Assembly (NCBI GenBank): GCA_022843125.1
Contig: JALHOG010000029.1
Location: 1 to 57,219, forward strand
From: Ilumatobacteraceae bacterium
GTDB lineage: Bacteria > Actinomycetota > Acidimicrobiia > Acidimicrobiales > Ilumatobacteraceae
Length of the DNA stretch: 57,219 bases
Reading direction: 5' to 3'
This document shows, in pieces, positions 8,188-16,082 of the stretch (positions are counted from its first letter, which is position 1; each line of letters begins with the position of its first letter). The notes below the pieces were generated by a model. That model made no database searches and was not told the origin of the DNA. It was given only the letters and a program-made list of their open reading frames with translations. The translations under genes were made by a program, and so were the position numbers.

Positions 8188-9149
8188 CGCCGCTCCACGA
8201 GGTAGCGGAACACCGATTCGAGGTCGTCGTCGAGCGGCTGGACCTCGCGGAGGCGGACACCGAGCTCGCGGGCGAGCGGCGCGATCGCGCGGCCGAACGC
8301 ATCGACGTCGGAGGTGTCGGCGACGAGCTGATCGGTGGCGACAGAGACACCGTCGACGAGCGACCGTGCGAGGAGCGCGGCGGCGAGCGCACGCGGCTGC
8401 TCGGCGACGACGCGGATCCGGTGCGGGCGGTCGTCCATCAGCGACCGCAGCGCCCGGTAGTCGCCGGCGGCGGCGAGTCGCCCCTGCGCGATGACGAGCA
8501 CGTCGGAGCCGAGCCGGGCCACCTCGTCGAGCACGTGGCTCGAGACCAGCAGGCACTTGCCCGCGTCGCCGAGGTCGTGGAACAGGCGGATCATCCGGTT
8601 GCGCTGGACCGGGTCGAGCCCGGTGAGTGGCTCGTCGAGGATCAGCACGTCGGGGTCGTTGACGAGCGCGGCGGCGAGCTTGACCCGCTGGCGCATGCCC
8701 TTGGAGTAGGCGCCGACCGGCTTGGCCTCGGCCGGATCGAGGTCGACGAAGCCGAGCGCCCGGGCCGCGGCCTCGGTCGGATCGGCGATCGCGTGCGTCT
8801 CGGCGGCGAGCTCGACGAAGCGCCGTGCCGAGAGCCGGTCGAACAGGGCGTCCTGCTGCGGCGCGAGACCGATCCGGCCGCGGACCTCGCGGTTGCGTCG
8901 GGCGTCGACGCCGAACACGTGCACCGTGCCCTGGGACGGCGGCGTGAGACCGCACATCAGCCGGAACAGGGTCGACTTGCCGGCGCCGTTCGGGCCGAGC
9001 AGCGCCGTCACACCGGGGCCGACCGAGAACGTCACGTCGGACACGGCGACCACGTCACCGAACGCCTTGCTCACGTTCGTGACCGACACCATCGGGCTGG
9101 TCACCGGCGGGCTGGTCACCGGCGGGCTGGTCATGGGCGGGCTGGTCAT
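8184..9149 (-). CDS. ABC transporter ATPase with a tandem-repeat N-terminus
   Basis: 321 residues from the first ATG. The nucleotide-binding domain begins at MVSVTNVSKAFGDVVAVSDV; Walker A is GPNGAGKST, the Q-loop follows GLAPQQDAL, the signature is YSKGMRQRVKLAAAL (degenerate SKGMRQR instead of LSGGQ), Walker B VLILDEPLTGLDP and the switch His is in LLVSSHVLDEV. The C-terminal 90 residues are a typical exporter extension. The first 20 residues are encoded by a 15-bp repeat giving MTSPP units, and three in-frame ATGs (9149, 9134, 9091) are possible starts. The first overlaps the permease stop by 1 bp. It energises export by the neighbouring permease. Confidence 0.92.
   Translation of the reverse strand: MTSPPMTSPPVTSPPVTSPMVSVTNVSKAFGDVVAVSDVTFSVGPGVTALLGPNGAGKSTLFRLMCGLTPPSQGTVHVFGVDARRNREVRGRIGLAPQQDALFDRLSARRFVELAAETHAIADPTEAAARALGFVDLDPAEAKPVGAYSKGMRQRVKLAAALVNDPDVLILDEPLTGLDPVQRNRMIRLFHDLGDAGKCLLVSSHVLDEVARLGSDVLVIAQGRLAAAGDYRALRSLMDDRPHRIRVVAEQPRALAAALLARSLVDGVSVATDQLVADTSDVDAFGRAIAPLARELGVRLREVQPLDDDLESVFRYLVERR
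9091..9147. repeat. 15-bp tandem repeat at the 5' end of the ABC ATPase gene
   Basis: The unit ACCGGCGGGCTGGTC occurs at 9103-9117 and 9118-9132, a variant ATGGGCGGGCTGGTC at 9133-9147, and a partial unit at 9091-9102. On the coding strand it gives TSPPM/V pentapeptides. Because the unit is a multiple of 3, slippage would change the length of the leader peptide and the number of candidate start codons but not the frame. Confidence 0.85.
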
Positions 9150-10024
9150 CAGACCGCCGCCAGCCTGCGATAGCGGTAGACCAGAGTGCCCGCGCCGAGC
9201 AACAGCCAACCCAGGTTGGCGAGCACCACCGGCAGCGTGCCGATGTCGATGTACTCGACGGTGCGATTCCCGAACAGACGAGCGGGGATCTCGAGCGGGG
9301 TGCCGAGCGGGTCGAGCAGCCGTAGCGATTCGGTCATCCCGGCGGCGTCGACCATCAGGGCGGTGGCGAGCGAGAGCCCGAGCATGAGCAGGATCACGGC
9401 GACGCTCGCGAACGCTCGGCGGTCGGTGAGGCTCGATGCGCCGAGGCTGACCGCCGTGTAGATCACGCTGATCGCCACGCCGGCGAGGACGACGCGTGCA
9501 CCGACCCAGATCCCGTCGACCACACCCTCGGGCCCGAGCCCCTGGAAGGTGTACCCGAGGAACGCGAGCAGCGCCGGCCCGGCGGTGATGATCGACAGCG
9601 TGCCGGCGACGGCGATCACCTTGGCGAGCAGATACGTCGGGCGGGTCAGCGGCGTCGAGAGGTAGAGGGCGTACATCCCGTCGCGCCGGTCGCGCACGAT
9701 CGCCTCGGGGGCGACGAGCGCGGTGAACACGAGCGCGGCCATCACGGAGAAGTTGAAGAACTCCCAGTACTCGGGGCGCACCTCGTCGCCGAAGTCGCCG
9801 AGCAGGATCGCGATAGCGAGGAACGCGACCGCCGGGACGAACCCGATGACGATCACGACCACGGGGAACACCTTGTGGCGCCCCTTGCGACCGAGGCCGA
9901 GGATGCTGCGGACCGTGTGCCATGCGACCGAACGCACCGCGCCCGCGACACCAGAACGGCTTCCCTCGTAGGCGCGGTACCCGCGGTCGAGGATGCGCGC
10001 ATCGCTCATCGGTGCGTCGCTCAC
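9149..10024 (-). CDS. ABC-2 type exporter permease
   Basis: 291 residues with about six hydrophobic segments (FPVVVIVIGFVPAVAFLAIA, FSVMAALVFTALVAPEAIV, FASVAVILLMLGLSLATALM and VLANLGWLLLGAGTLVYRYR among them). The motif EAIVRDRRDGMYALYLSTPLTRPTYLLAK is the conserved ABC-2 coupling region. It overlaps by 4 bp with the preceding ATPase gene and by 1 bp with the following one, so it is translationally coupled to both. Its partner is most likely the ATPase at 10021-10950. The substrate is unknown. Confidence 0.88.
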   Translation of the reverse strand: MSDAPMSDARILDRGYRAYEGSRSGVAGAVRSVAWHTVRSILGLGRKGRHKVFPVVVIVIGFVPAVAFLAIAILLGDFGDEVRPEYWEFFNFSVMAALVFTALVAPEAIVRDRRDGMYALYLSTPLTRPTYLLAKVIAVAGTLSIITAGPALLAFLGYTFQGLGPEGVVDGIWVGARVVLAGVAISVIYTAVSLGASSLTDRRAFASVAVILLMLGLSLATALMVDAAGMTESLRLLDPLGTPLEIPARLFGNRTVEYIDIGTLPVVLANLGWLLLGAGTLVYRYRRLAAV

Positions 10025-10950
10025 GACCGGGCTCCCTCGAACAGGTCTTCGAGCCGGCGGCGGCGACGCACGATGCGGCCGATGCGGGCACCCGAGTCGG
10101 CCACCGCGTCGCGCACTGCGTCAGCGACGCGATCGGCGTCGTCGGCGACCACGTCGAACGCCGCCGAGCGATCGTGGAGCCTCACGTCGAAGCCGCGCTC
10201 GCGCAGCGCGGCGAGGACCGCAGCGGTGGCGTCGGGCCGGTCGGCCACCTCGACCAGTTCGACCGTGACCCCTTCGTCGTTGCCGACGAGCTCGGCCAGT
10301 GGGCCGTCGGCGACGAGCCGTCCGGCGTCGAGGGCGACGACGTGATCGCAGATCCGCTCGACCTCTTCGAGCAGGTGCGACGAGAGCACGACGTCGATGC
10401 CGAAGTTGGTGCTGATCTCGCGGATCAGGGTGAGCATCTCGTCGCGCTGCACCGGGTCGAGGCCGTCGGTCGGCTCGTCGAGGAAGACGAGCGACGGGTC
10501 GGCGGCGACCGCTTGCGCGAGCTTGACCCGCTGGCGCTGCCCGGTCGACATGGTGCCGAGCGCCCGGAACCGCTCCTCGCCGAGGCCGACCAGCCAGAGC
10601 GCATCGCTGGCACGGGTACGGGCCTCGTCCTTCGGCATGCCCCGGACCTCCGCGAGGTGCTTCACGAAGTCGGACGCGGGCATGTCTTCCGGGAGCACGT
10701 TGCGCTCGGGGGCGTACCCGACGCGGGCCCGCAGCTCGGCGCCCTGCGTGACGGGGTCGAGGCCGAGCACGGTGGCGTTCCCGGCCGACGGCCGCCGCAG
10801 GCCGAGCAAGATGCTCATGAGCGTCGTCTTGCCGGCCCCGTTCGCCCCCACGAGCCCCGTCACGCCCGACTCGACGTGCACGTCGAGCGCATCGAGCGCC
10901 CGGTGCGCGCCGAACTGCACGGTCAGCCCGGCGGTCGAGATGATGCTCAC
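10021..10950 (-). CDS. ABC transporter ATPase
   Basis: 309 residues. Walker A GANGAGKTT, Q-loop region VGYAPERNVLPEDMP, signature MSTGQRQRVKLAQAV (STGQR variant of the LSGGQ signature), Walker B LVFLDEPTDGLDP, switch His in VVLSSHLLEEVERICDHVV. The C-terminal extension (about residues 215-309) is the domain common to ABC-2 exporter ATPases. It is the first gene of the exporter operon; a 16-bp palindrome sits 60 bp upstream (11010-11025). Confidence 0.93.
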   Translation of the reverse strand: MSIISTAGLTVQFGAHRALDALDVHVESGVTGLVGANGAGKTTLMSILLGLRRPSAGNATVLGLDPVTQGAELRARVGYAPERNVLPEDMPASDFVKHLAEVRGMPKDEARTRASDALWLVGLGEERFRALGTMSTGQRQRVKLAQAVAADPSLVFLDEPTDGLDPVQRDEMLTLIREISTNFGIDVVLSSHLLEEVERICDHVVALDAGRLVADGPLAELVGNDEGVTVELVEVADRPDATAAVLAALRERGFDVRLHDRSAAFDVVADDADRVADAVRDAVADSGARIGRIVRRRRRLEDLFEGARS

Positions 10951-11009
10951 AGCCCCCGATCCTGACGCATCCCCGATGCTCCCACATCGGCCGGACGGCG
11001 GAGCGCCGG

Positions 11010-11025
11010 TCGTCCGCGCGGACGA
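11010..11025. promoter_or_regulatory. 16-bp perfect palindrome between the DUF1428 gene and the ABC operon
   Basis: TCGTCCGCGCGGACGA is self-complementary. It lies 28 bp beyond the stop of the DUF1428 gene and 60 bp before the first ABC gene start, both on the minus strand. It may be an operator of the exporter operon or a weak terminator stem; no U-run follows. Confidence 0.4.
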
Positions 11026-11052
11026 TCGACCGGGCGGACGGTCAGCGGCCGG

Positions 11053-11403
11053 CTACACGATGCGCCGGAACTCGCCGAGCGCGACGGCGCCGATGTCGAC
11101 GACCTGCGACACCTGCTCGAACAGCGCATCGATGCGTGGGTCGTCGTTGACGCGGCCCATCACCTCGTCGTGGTGGGCGCGATCGCGGAAGCGGGCGAGC
11201 CCGATCAGCACGGCGTCATCGCCGGCACCGAGAGCATCGGCGAAGCCCCTGCACCCGTAGCGCGGCGACAGGTCGACCGCGAGGAGCGTCTCATCATCGA
11301 GCGCACCGTGCTCGACGTAGATCTGCGCGGCGGCGCGCTGGATCTCGACGAAGTCGTCGACCCTCTCGGGAGCGAGCCGGTAGACGTACACGATCGTGTG
11401 CAT
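11053..11403 (-). CDS. DUF1428-like small protein (ferredoxin-like alpha/beta fold)
   Basis: 116 residues beginning MHTIVYVYRLAPERVDDFVEIQ and containing YVEHGALDDETLLAVDL and RFRDRAHHDEVMGRVNDDPRI, the pattern of DUF1428/Dabb-type alpha-beta barrel proteins whose function is not established. ATG at 11403 is the first Met before the conserved strand. The gene is on the same strand as the ABC operon, 102 bp upstream, and diverges from parE with 164 bp between the starts. Confidence 0.7.
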   Translation of the reverse strand: MHTIVYVYRLAPERVDDFVEIQRAAAQIYVEHGALDDETLLAVDLSPRYGCRGFADALGAGDDAVLIGLARFRDRAHHDEVMGRVNDDPRIDALFEQVSQVVDIGAVALGEFRRIV

Positions 11404-11567
11404 GCGCAAGTGTCGCCGACCGTCACGCCGAACGTCCACGCTCTGCTGCGCAGCACCTGGGCGTGACGGATATCCGGCGGAGTGCCACACCGGTGGGGCA
11501 TCATCGGGGAACCACCTCCGCGTACCACGCCTTGTCACCACGTCCCGTCCTGTTCGAGGAACCCCCG

Positions 11568-13586
11568 ATGTCCACCGCAACTGCCAGCAACGCCTACGAC
11601 GCTTCGTCGATCCAGGCGCTCAGCGGGCTCGCCCACGTCCGTCACCGGCCGCTCATGTATCTCGGTTCGGCCGGCATGGGTATGGCCGGCCTTCATCACC
11701 TGATCTGGGAGATCGTCGACAACTCGGTCGACGAGGCGATGGCCGGCAACGGTGACCGGATCGTGGTGATCCTCCACAAGGACGGCTCGGTCGAGGTCCG
11801 CGACCAGGGCCGCGGCATCCCGGTCGACCCGTTCAAGGACGGCCCGCACAAGGGCCGCTCCGCGCTCGAGGTGGTGCTCACCGAGACCAACGCCGGCGGC
11901 AAGTTCGACGGCGGCTCGTACAAGGTGTCGGGCGGCTTGCACGGCGTGGGTGCGTCGGTGGTCACCGGGCTCTCGACCCGGCTCGACGCCGAGGTGTGGC
12001 GCGGCGGCCGCCGCCACGCCCTGAGTCTCCGGCTGGTGAAGAACCGCAACGGGTCGTCCACACCGGGCGTGCTCGCCGAACCGCTCCGTGACGTCGGCCC
12101 CGCCAAGACGAAGGGAACCACCGGCACGATCATCCGGTTCTGGCCCGACCTGTCGCTGTTCAGCGACGAGCACGGTGTGGCGTTCACCAAGCCGCAGTGG
12201 TCGACCCGCCTGATCGCCGAGCGGTTCCGCCACAAGAGCTTCGTGCACCCCGGCCTCACGTTCGAGCTGCGCGACGAGCGCGATCCGGCCAACCCGGTGG
12301 TCACCGAGTGGTGCTCGCAGGGCGGCGTGGCCGACCTGGTGGCCGAGCTCACGTCCGAGTCCGACGCGGTGTCACCGGTGCTCAGCTTCACGGGCGAGGT
12401 CGACGACACCGGCGTGCACGCGGCGATGGCCTGGACGGTCGACGGGCGCGACACGTCGATCGGCTACGCGAACGGCGTGTCCACGCCCGAGGGCGGCATG
12501 CACATCGCCGGCTTCCGCAACGCGATCACCGAGGCCGTGCAGCGCTACATCACCGACCGCGGCCTCCTGAAGGACAAGGAGCAGGTCCCCACCACCCGCG
12601 ACATCTTCGGCGCCGCGATGACCGTCGTGTCGATCATGATCCCCGGCCCGCAGTTCGCCGGGAACTCGAAGTCGAAGCTGATGAACACCGAGGCGAGCGC
12701 CCGCACCCGGGCGATCGTCCTGCCGATCATGACCCGCTGGCTGGAGGAGAACCCGGCCGACGCGAAGCGGGTGGCCGACCTCGCCGTATCGGCGATGCGC
12801 ACCCGCACCAAGTCGAACGCCGAGCAGCAGGCGGCGCGGGCGCTGCTGTCGAAGGGGTCGAAGTCGCGGAACGGGCTGCCGCCCAAGCTGCGTGACTGCA
12901 CCGGCAAGACCGACCGGCCGAAGGAGTTGTTGATCGTCGAGGGCGACAGCGCCGGCGGCACCGCGCTCGACGCGCGAGACCCGTCGTTCCAGGCGATCCT
13001 GCCGCTGCGCGGCAAGCCGCTCAACACGTACCGGGAGTCGGTCGACCGGGTGGTGAAGTCGCTGGCCGACCTGATCCTGTCGATGGGCTGCGGCATCGGG
13101 GAGGACTTCGACCTCGACAAGTTCCGCTACGACCGGATCGTCGTGGTGGCCGACGCCGACAATGACGGGCTGCACATCCGTGCGCTGATCAAGGCGTTCC
13201 TCTACACCTGGTGCCCGGGGTTCATCGAGTCCGGTCGGCTGTTCTACGCGCTCCCCCCGCTGTGGTCCACCACGGTGCGCGGCGAGCGCATCTACCTCGC
13301 CGACGACGCCGCCCTTGCCGTGTTCCGGGCCGAGCACCCCGAGCACAAGGCGCACGTCAGCCGCATGAAGGGGCTGGGCGAGATGGACCATCAGGAGCTG
13401 CGGCTGGTGATCGGTTCGGGCCGCTCCATCGGCCGGGTGGTGGTCGACGACCCGGCCGGGCTGGCGAAGCTCACCGAGCGGCTGTTCGGACCGAAGTCGG
13501 AGGGCCGCAAGGCGTGGTTCCTCGAACGCACCGGCGAGACGCTGAGCATCGCTGCAACCACCGGCGCCGCGAAGGGCGCCGAGTGA
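11568..13586 (+). CDS. parE: DNA topoisomerase IV subunit B (ParE-like type IIA topoisomerase ATPase)
   Basis: 672 residues, near the usual length for actinobacterial GyrB/ParE. The GHKL ATPase domain shows EIVDNSVDEAM (catalytic Glu, Mg-binding Asn), DQGRGIPVD, and the glycine-rich lid GGKFDGGSYKVSGGLHGVGASVV; the TOPRIM domain shows LLIVEGDSAGG, PLRGKPLNT and VVADADNDGLHI. The N-terminal motif reads VRHRPLMYLGS where most family members have VRKRPGMYIGS, so this is a divergent member, fitting a second topoisomerase beside the housekeeping gyrase. ATG at 11568 is the first Met before the conserved region. The stop overlaps the parC ATG by 1 bp. With ParC it would decatenate replicated chromosomes. 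Confidence 0.92.
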   Translation: MSTATASNAYDASSIQALSGLAHVRHRPLMYLGSAGMGMAGLHHLIWEIVDNSVDEAMAGNGDRIVVILHKDGSVEVRDQGRGIPVDPFKDGPHKGRSALEVVLTETNAGGKFDGGSYKVSGGLHGVGASVVTGLSTRLDAEVWRGGRRHALSLRLVKNRNGSSTPGVLAEPLRDVGPAKTKGTTGTIIRFWPDLSLFSDEHGVAFTKPQWSTRLIAERFRHKSFVHPGLTFELRDERDPANPVVTEWCSQGGVADLVAELTSESDAVSPVLSFTGEVDDTGVHAAMAWTVDGRDTSIGYANGVSTPEGGMHIAGFRNAITEAVQRYITDRGLLKDKEQVPTTRDIFGAAMTVVSIMIPGPQFAGNSKSKLMNTEASARTRAIVLPIMTRWLEENPADAKRVADLAVSAMRTRTKSNAEQQAARALLSKGSKSRNGLPPKLRDCTGKTDRPKELLIVEGDSAGGTALDARDPSFQAILPLRGKPLNTYRESVDRVVKSLADLILSMGCGIGEDFDLDKFRYDRIVVVADADNDGLHIRALIKAFLYTWCPGFIESGRLFYALPPLWSTTVRGERIYLADDAALAVFRAEHPEHKAHVSRMKGLGEMDHQELRLVIGSGRSIGRVVVDDPAGLAKLTERLFGPKSEGRKAWFLERTGETLSIAATTGAAKGAE

Positions 13587-16018
13587 TGGCGGCACGCAAG
13601 GGCGGCGCGAAGAGCGGCAAGGGCAGGGGCCCGTCGCTCGCGCTCGAGTTCGAGGAGACGATCGTCGAGCTGCCCGCCGTCGAGCAGCTCGACCGCGACT
13701 ACTTCGCCTACGGCCAACAGGTGATCGAGGATCGTGCGGTGCCGTCGGCCGCCGACGGGCTCAAGCCGGTCCACCGCCGGATCCTGTGGGACATGCACGT
13801 GCAGCGCCTGTTCCCCGACCGGCCGTTCGTGAAGACGGCCCGCGTGGTGGGCGACACGATGGCGCTGTTCCACCCGCACGGCGACCAGTCGATCGCCGAT
13901 GCGCTCACCCGTCTCGCGCAGCCGTTCGCGAACCTCGTGCCGCTGCTCGACTTCCACGGCAACTACGGCAGCCCCGATTTCTCGGCCGCGGCCGCGAGGT
14001 ACACCGAGACCCGGCTCGGCTTCGCCGGCGTGCTGCTGCTCGACGACATCGACCAGGGCACCGTGCCGATGATCGAGAACTACGAGGGCTCCACCCAGGA
14101 GCCGGTGGTGCTGCCCGCGGCGTTCCCGCAGCTACTCGTGAACGGCGCCAACGGCATCGCCGTCGGCCTGTCGTCGTACCTACCGCCGCACGACCCGCGC
14201 GAGGTGTGCGCGGCGGCCCTGCACCTGATCGCGAACCCGAAAGCGACGGTCGACGAGTTGATGGAGCACCTGCCGGGGCCGTCGTTCCCGCAGGAGTGCA
14301 CGATCACCAACGGCGACGAGATGACCGACATCTACCGCGCCGGTGTCGGCCGCGTGGTGGTGCGCGGTGCGTGGACGGTGGAGGAGCTCGGGCGTGGACG
14401 CCAGCAGCTCGTGATCACGTCGCTCCCCTACGCCGACACGACGACGGGATCGACGGAGAAGTTCATCGCCGCCGTGGGCGACGCGCTCGACGAGGGCAAC
14501 CTCGCCGGCATCGTCGACTACAACGACGAGTCGTCCGACGGCGCCACGCGCATCACGCTCGGGCTCGCGTCGGGCATCCAGGCCGAGCAGATCATCCCGG
14601 CGCTCCTGCGGTTCACGAACCTGCAGGTCACCAACAAGGTGCAGATGCACTTCCTCGACGAGCGCGGCTCGGTGCGCCTGTACAACCTGCGCACCTGCCT
14701 GCAGGCCTGGATCGACCATCGCATCCGCGTGGTGATCCGGCGCTCGGAGAACCGGCTCACCAAGATCGACGACCGCCTGCACCGGTTGCAGGGTTTCCTC
14801 GCGGTGCTCGTCGACATCGACCGCACGATCCAGATCGTCCGCACGTCGAAGACCCGCGCGATCGCCCGCGAGCGCCTCACCGACGAGTTCGACATCGACG
14901 AGGGCCAGGCGAACGCCGTGCTCGACCTCAACCTCGGTCAGCTCACCGAGGACGCGGTGATCGAGTTCCGCAAGGAGGCCACCGAGCTCGAGAAGGAGGC
15001 GGCGAAGCTGCGCAAGCTGCTCGCATCCCCTGCCGCGCTGCGACGCCAGGTCGGCACCGAGCTCGAAGACGTGATCCCCCAGTTCGACGGTGTCGCGCCG
15101 AGGGTCACCACCATCACGACCGAGGTCGTGCAGCGGGTGTCGAAAGCGGCGATGGTGCTCGACGAGCCGGTCACGGTGATGGTCGACGCGGCCGGTTACG
15201 TGCAGGCCCAGCGGGCTGGTTCGAAGGCGAAACCGAAGCTCGAACCGGTCCGCACGTTCGACACCACGACCGCCCAGAACCTGGTGGTCATCACGAGCGA
15301 CGGCCAGCTCCACCGTGCGCTCGCCGCGTCGGTGCCGACCGACAAGCCGACTGCGGCAGTGAACGTGTTCTCCGGCCTCGAGCCGGGTGACCGCATCCTC
15401 GGCTGGTGGGTCGACGAGTCGATGGAGACCGACCTGCTGCTCGTGATGTCCGACGGCCAGGTGAAGCGGATCGAGGGCGAGGATCTCGCCGGTGGCGATC
15501 GCAAGGGTGGTATCTCGCTCGTGAAGGTCGCCGCCGGGGCGAAAGTGGTGTCGGTCGCGCCGTTCCTCGGTGACCGGCCGGTGCTGATCGTCACGCAGGG
15601 CGGCCAGGCGGTGCGGTTCGTGCCCGACGACGTGCGCCCGATGGGTCGCTCAGCCTCCGGTGTGCGCGGCATCAAGCTCGCTGCGGGCGACGTGGTGGTC
15701 GGTTCGATCCACCCGGCCGACGACGTCGGGCTGTTGCTCGTGGTGCAGGGCAAGGGCGGCGGCAAGCGCGTCTGGATCGAGGAGTTCCCCGTGCAGGGCC
15801 GTGCCGGCAAGGGCGTGAAGTGCGCCGTGGTGACCGGCCGGACCGGACCGGTGGTGGCGGTGTGCGGCGCCGACGACGGAGGCACCGTCACGGTCCGCAA
15901 CGCCGACGGCGCAACGTCCGAGGTCTCGGTCGGCGCCTTCGCTCAAGCCGCCCGCGACGCCGCCAGCGGCAAGATCCGCAACTTCGACGGCACGATCACC
16001 GACTTCGTGACGGAATGA
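13586..16018 (+). CDS. parC: DNA topoisomerase IV subunit A (ParC-like)
   Basis: 810 residues. The breakage-reunion domain has the active tyrosine Tyr139 in AAARYTETR and the HPHGD motif (about residues 96-100). At the position matching E. coli GyrA Ser83, the main fluoroquinolone contact, this protein has Gln101, while Asp105 (equivalent of Asp87) is kept. The C-terminal beta-propeller (from about 530) has repeats such as MSDGQVKRIEGEDL and VTQGGQAVRF, but no QRRGGKG GyrA-box, which argues for a topoisomerase IV-like rather than gyrase role. Translation is coupled to parE (TGATG). The last four codons form one arm of a 36-bp palindrome that probably terminates transcription. Confidence 0.92.
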   Translation: MAARKGGAKSGKGRGPSLALEFEETIVELPAVEQLDRDYFAYGQQVIEDRAVPSAADGLKPVHRRILWDMHVQRLFPDRPFVKTARVVGDTMALFHPHGDQSIADALTRLAQPFANLVPLLDFHGNYGSPDFSAAAARYTETRLGFAGVLLLDDIDQGTVPMIENYEGSTQEPVVLPAAFPQLLVNGANGIAVGLSSYLPPHDPREVCAAALHLIANPKATVDELMEHLPGPSFPQECTITNGDEMTDIYRAGVGRVVVRGAWTVEELGRGRQQLVITSLPYADTTTGSTEKFIAAVGDALDEGNLAGIVDYNDESSDGATRITLGLASGIQAEQIIPALLRFTNLQVTNKVQMHFLDERGSVRLYNLRTCLQAWIDHRIRVVIRRSENRLTKIDDRLHRLQGFLAVLVDIDRTIQIVRTSKTRAIARERLTDEFDIDEGQANAVLDLNLGQLTEDAVIEFRKEATELEKEAAKLRKLLASPAALRRQVGTELEDVIPQFDGVAPRVTTITTEVVQRVSKAAMVLDEPVTVMVDAAGYVQAQRAGSKAKPKLEPVRTFDTTTAQNLVVITSDGQLHRALAASVPTDKPTAAVNVFSGLEPGDRILGWWVDESMETDLLLVMSDGQVKRIEGEDLAGGDRKGGISLVKVAAGAKVVSVAPFLGDRPVLIVTQGGQAVRFVPDDVRPMGRSASGVRGIKLAAGDVVVGSIHPADDVGLLLVVQGKGGGKRVWIEEFPVQGRAGKGVKCAVVTGRTGPVVAVCGADDGGTVTVRNADGATSEVSVGAFAQAARDAASGKIRNFDGTITDFVTE

Positions 16019-16078
16019 GTCAGACCAACTCCGTCACGGCCTGGCCGTGACGGAGTTGGTCTGACTCATTCCGTCACG
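16006..16078. terminator. 36-bp perfect inverted repeat, presumed bidirectional terminator
   Basis: Bases 16006-16041 and 16043-16078 are exact reverse complements, with a single T between them. The left arm starts inside the last codons of parC (stop TGA ends at 16018) and the right arm ends 4 bp before the stop of the convergent acyl-CoA dehydrogenase gene. Each arm itself contains TGACGGA and TCCGTCA at its ends, so smaller nested hairpins are possible. There is no T-tract. Position between two convergent stop codons supports bidirectional termination; the length and perfection are far beyond what a terminator needs. Confidence 0.75.
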
Positions 16079-16082
16079 CGCC

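Noticed and set aside
5942..8392. 816-codon minus-strand frame across the aminotransferase and ABC permease
   Set aside because: Out-of-frame shadow; the real genes in the same region have clear motifs (PLP lysine, ABC-2 helices).
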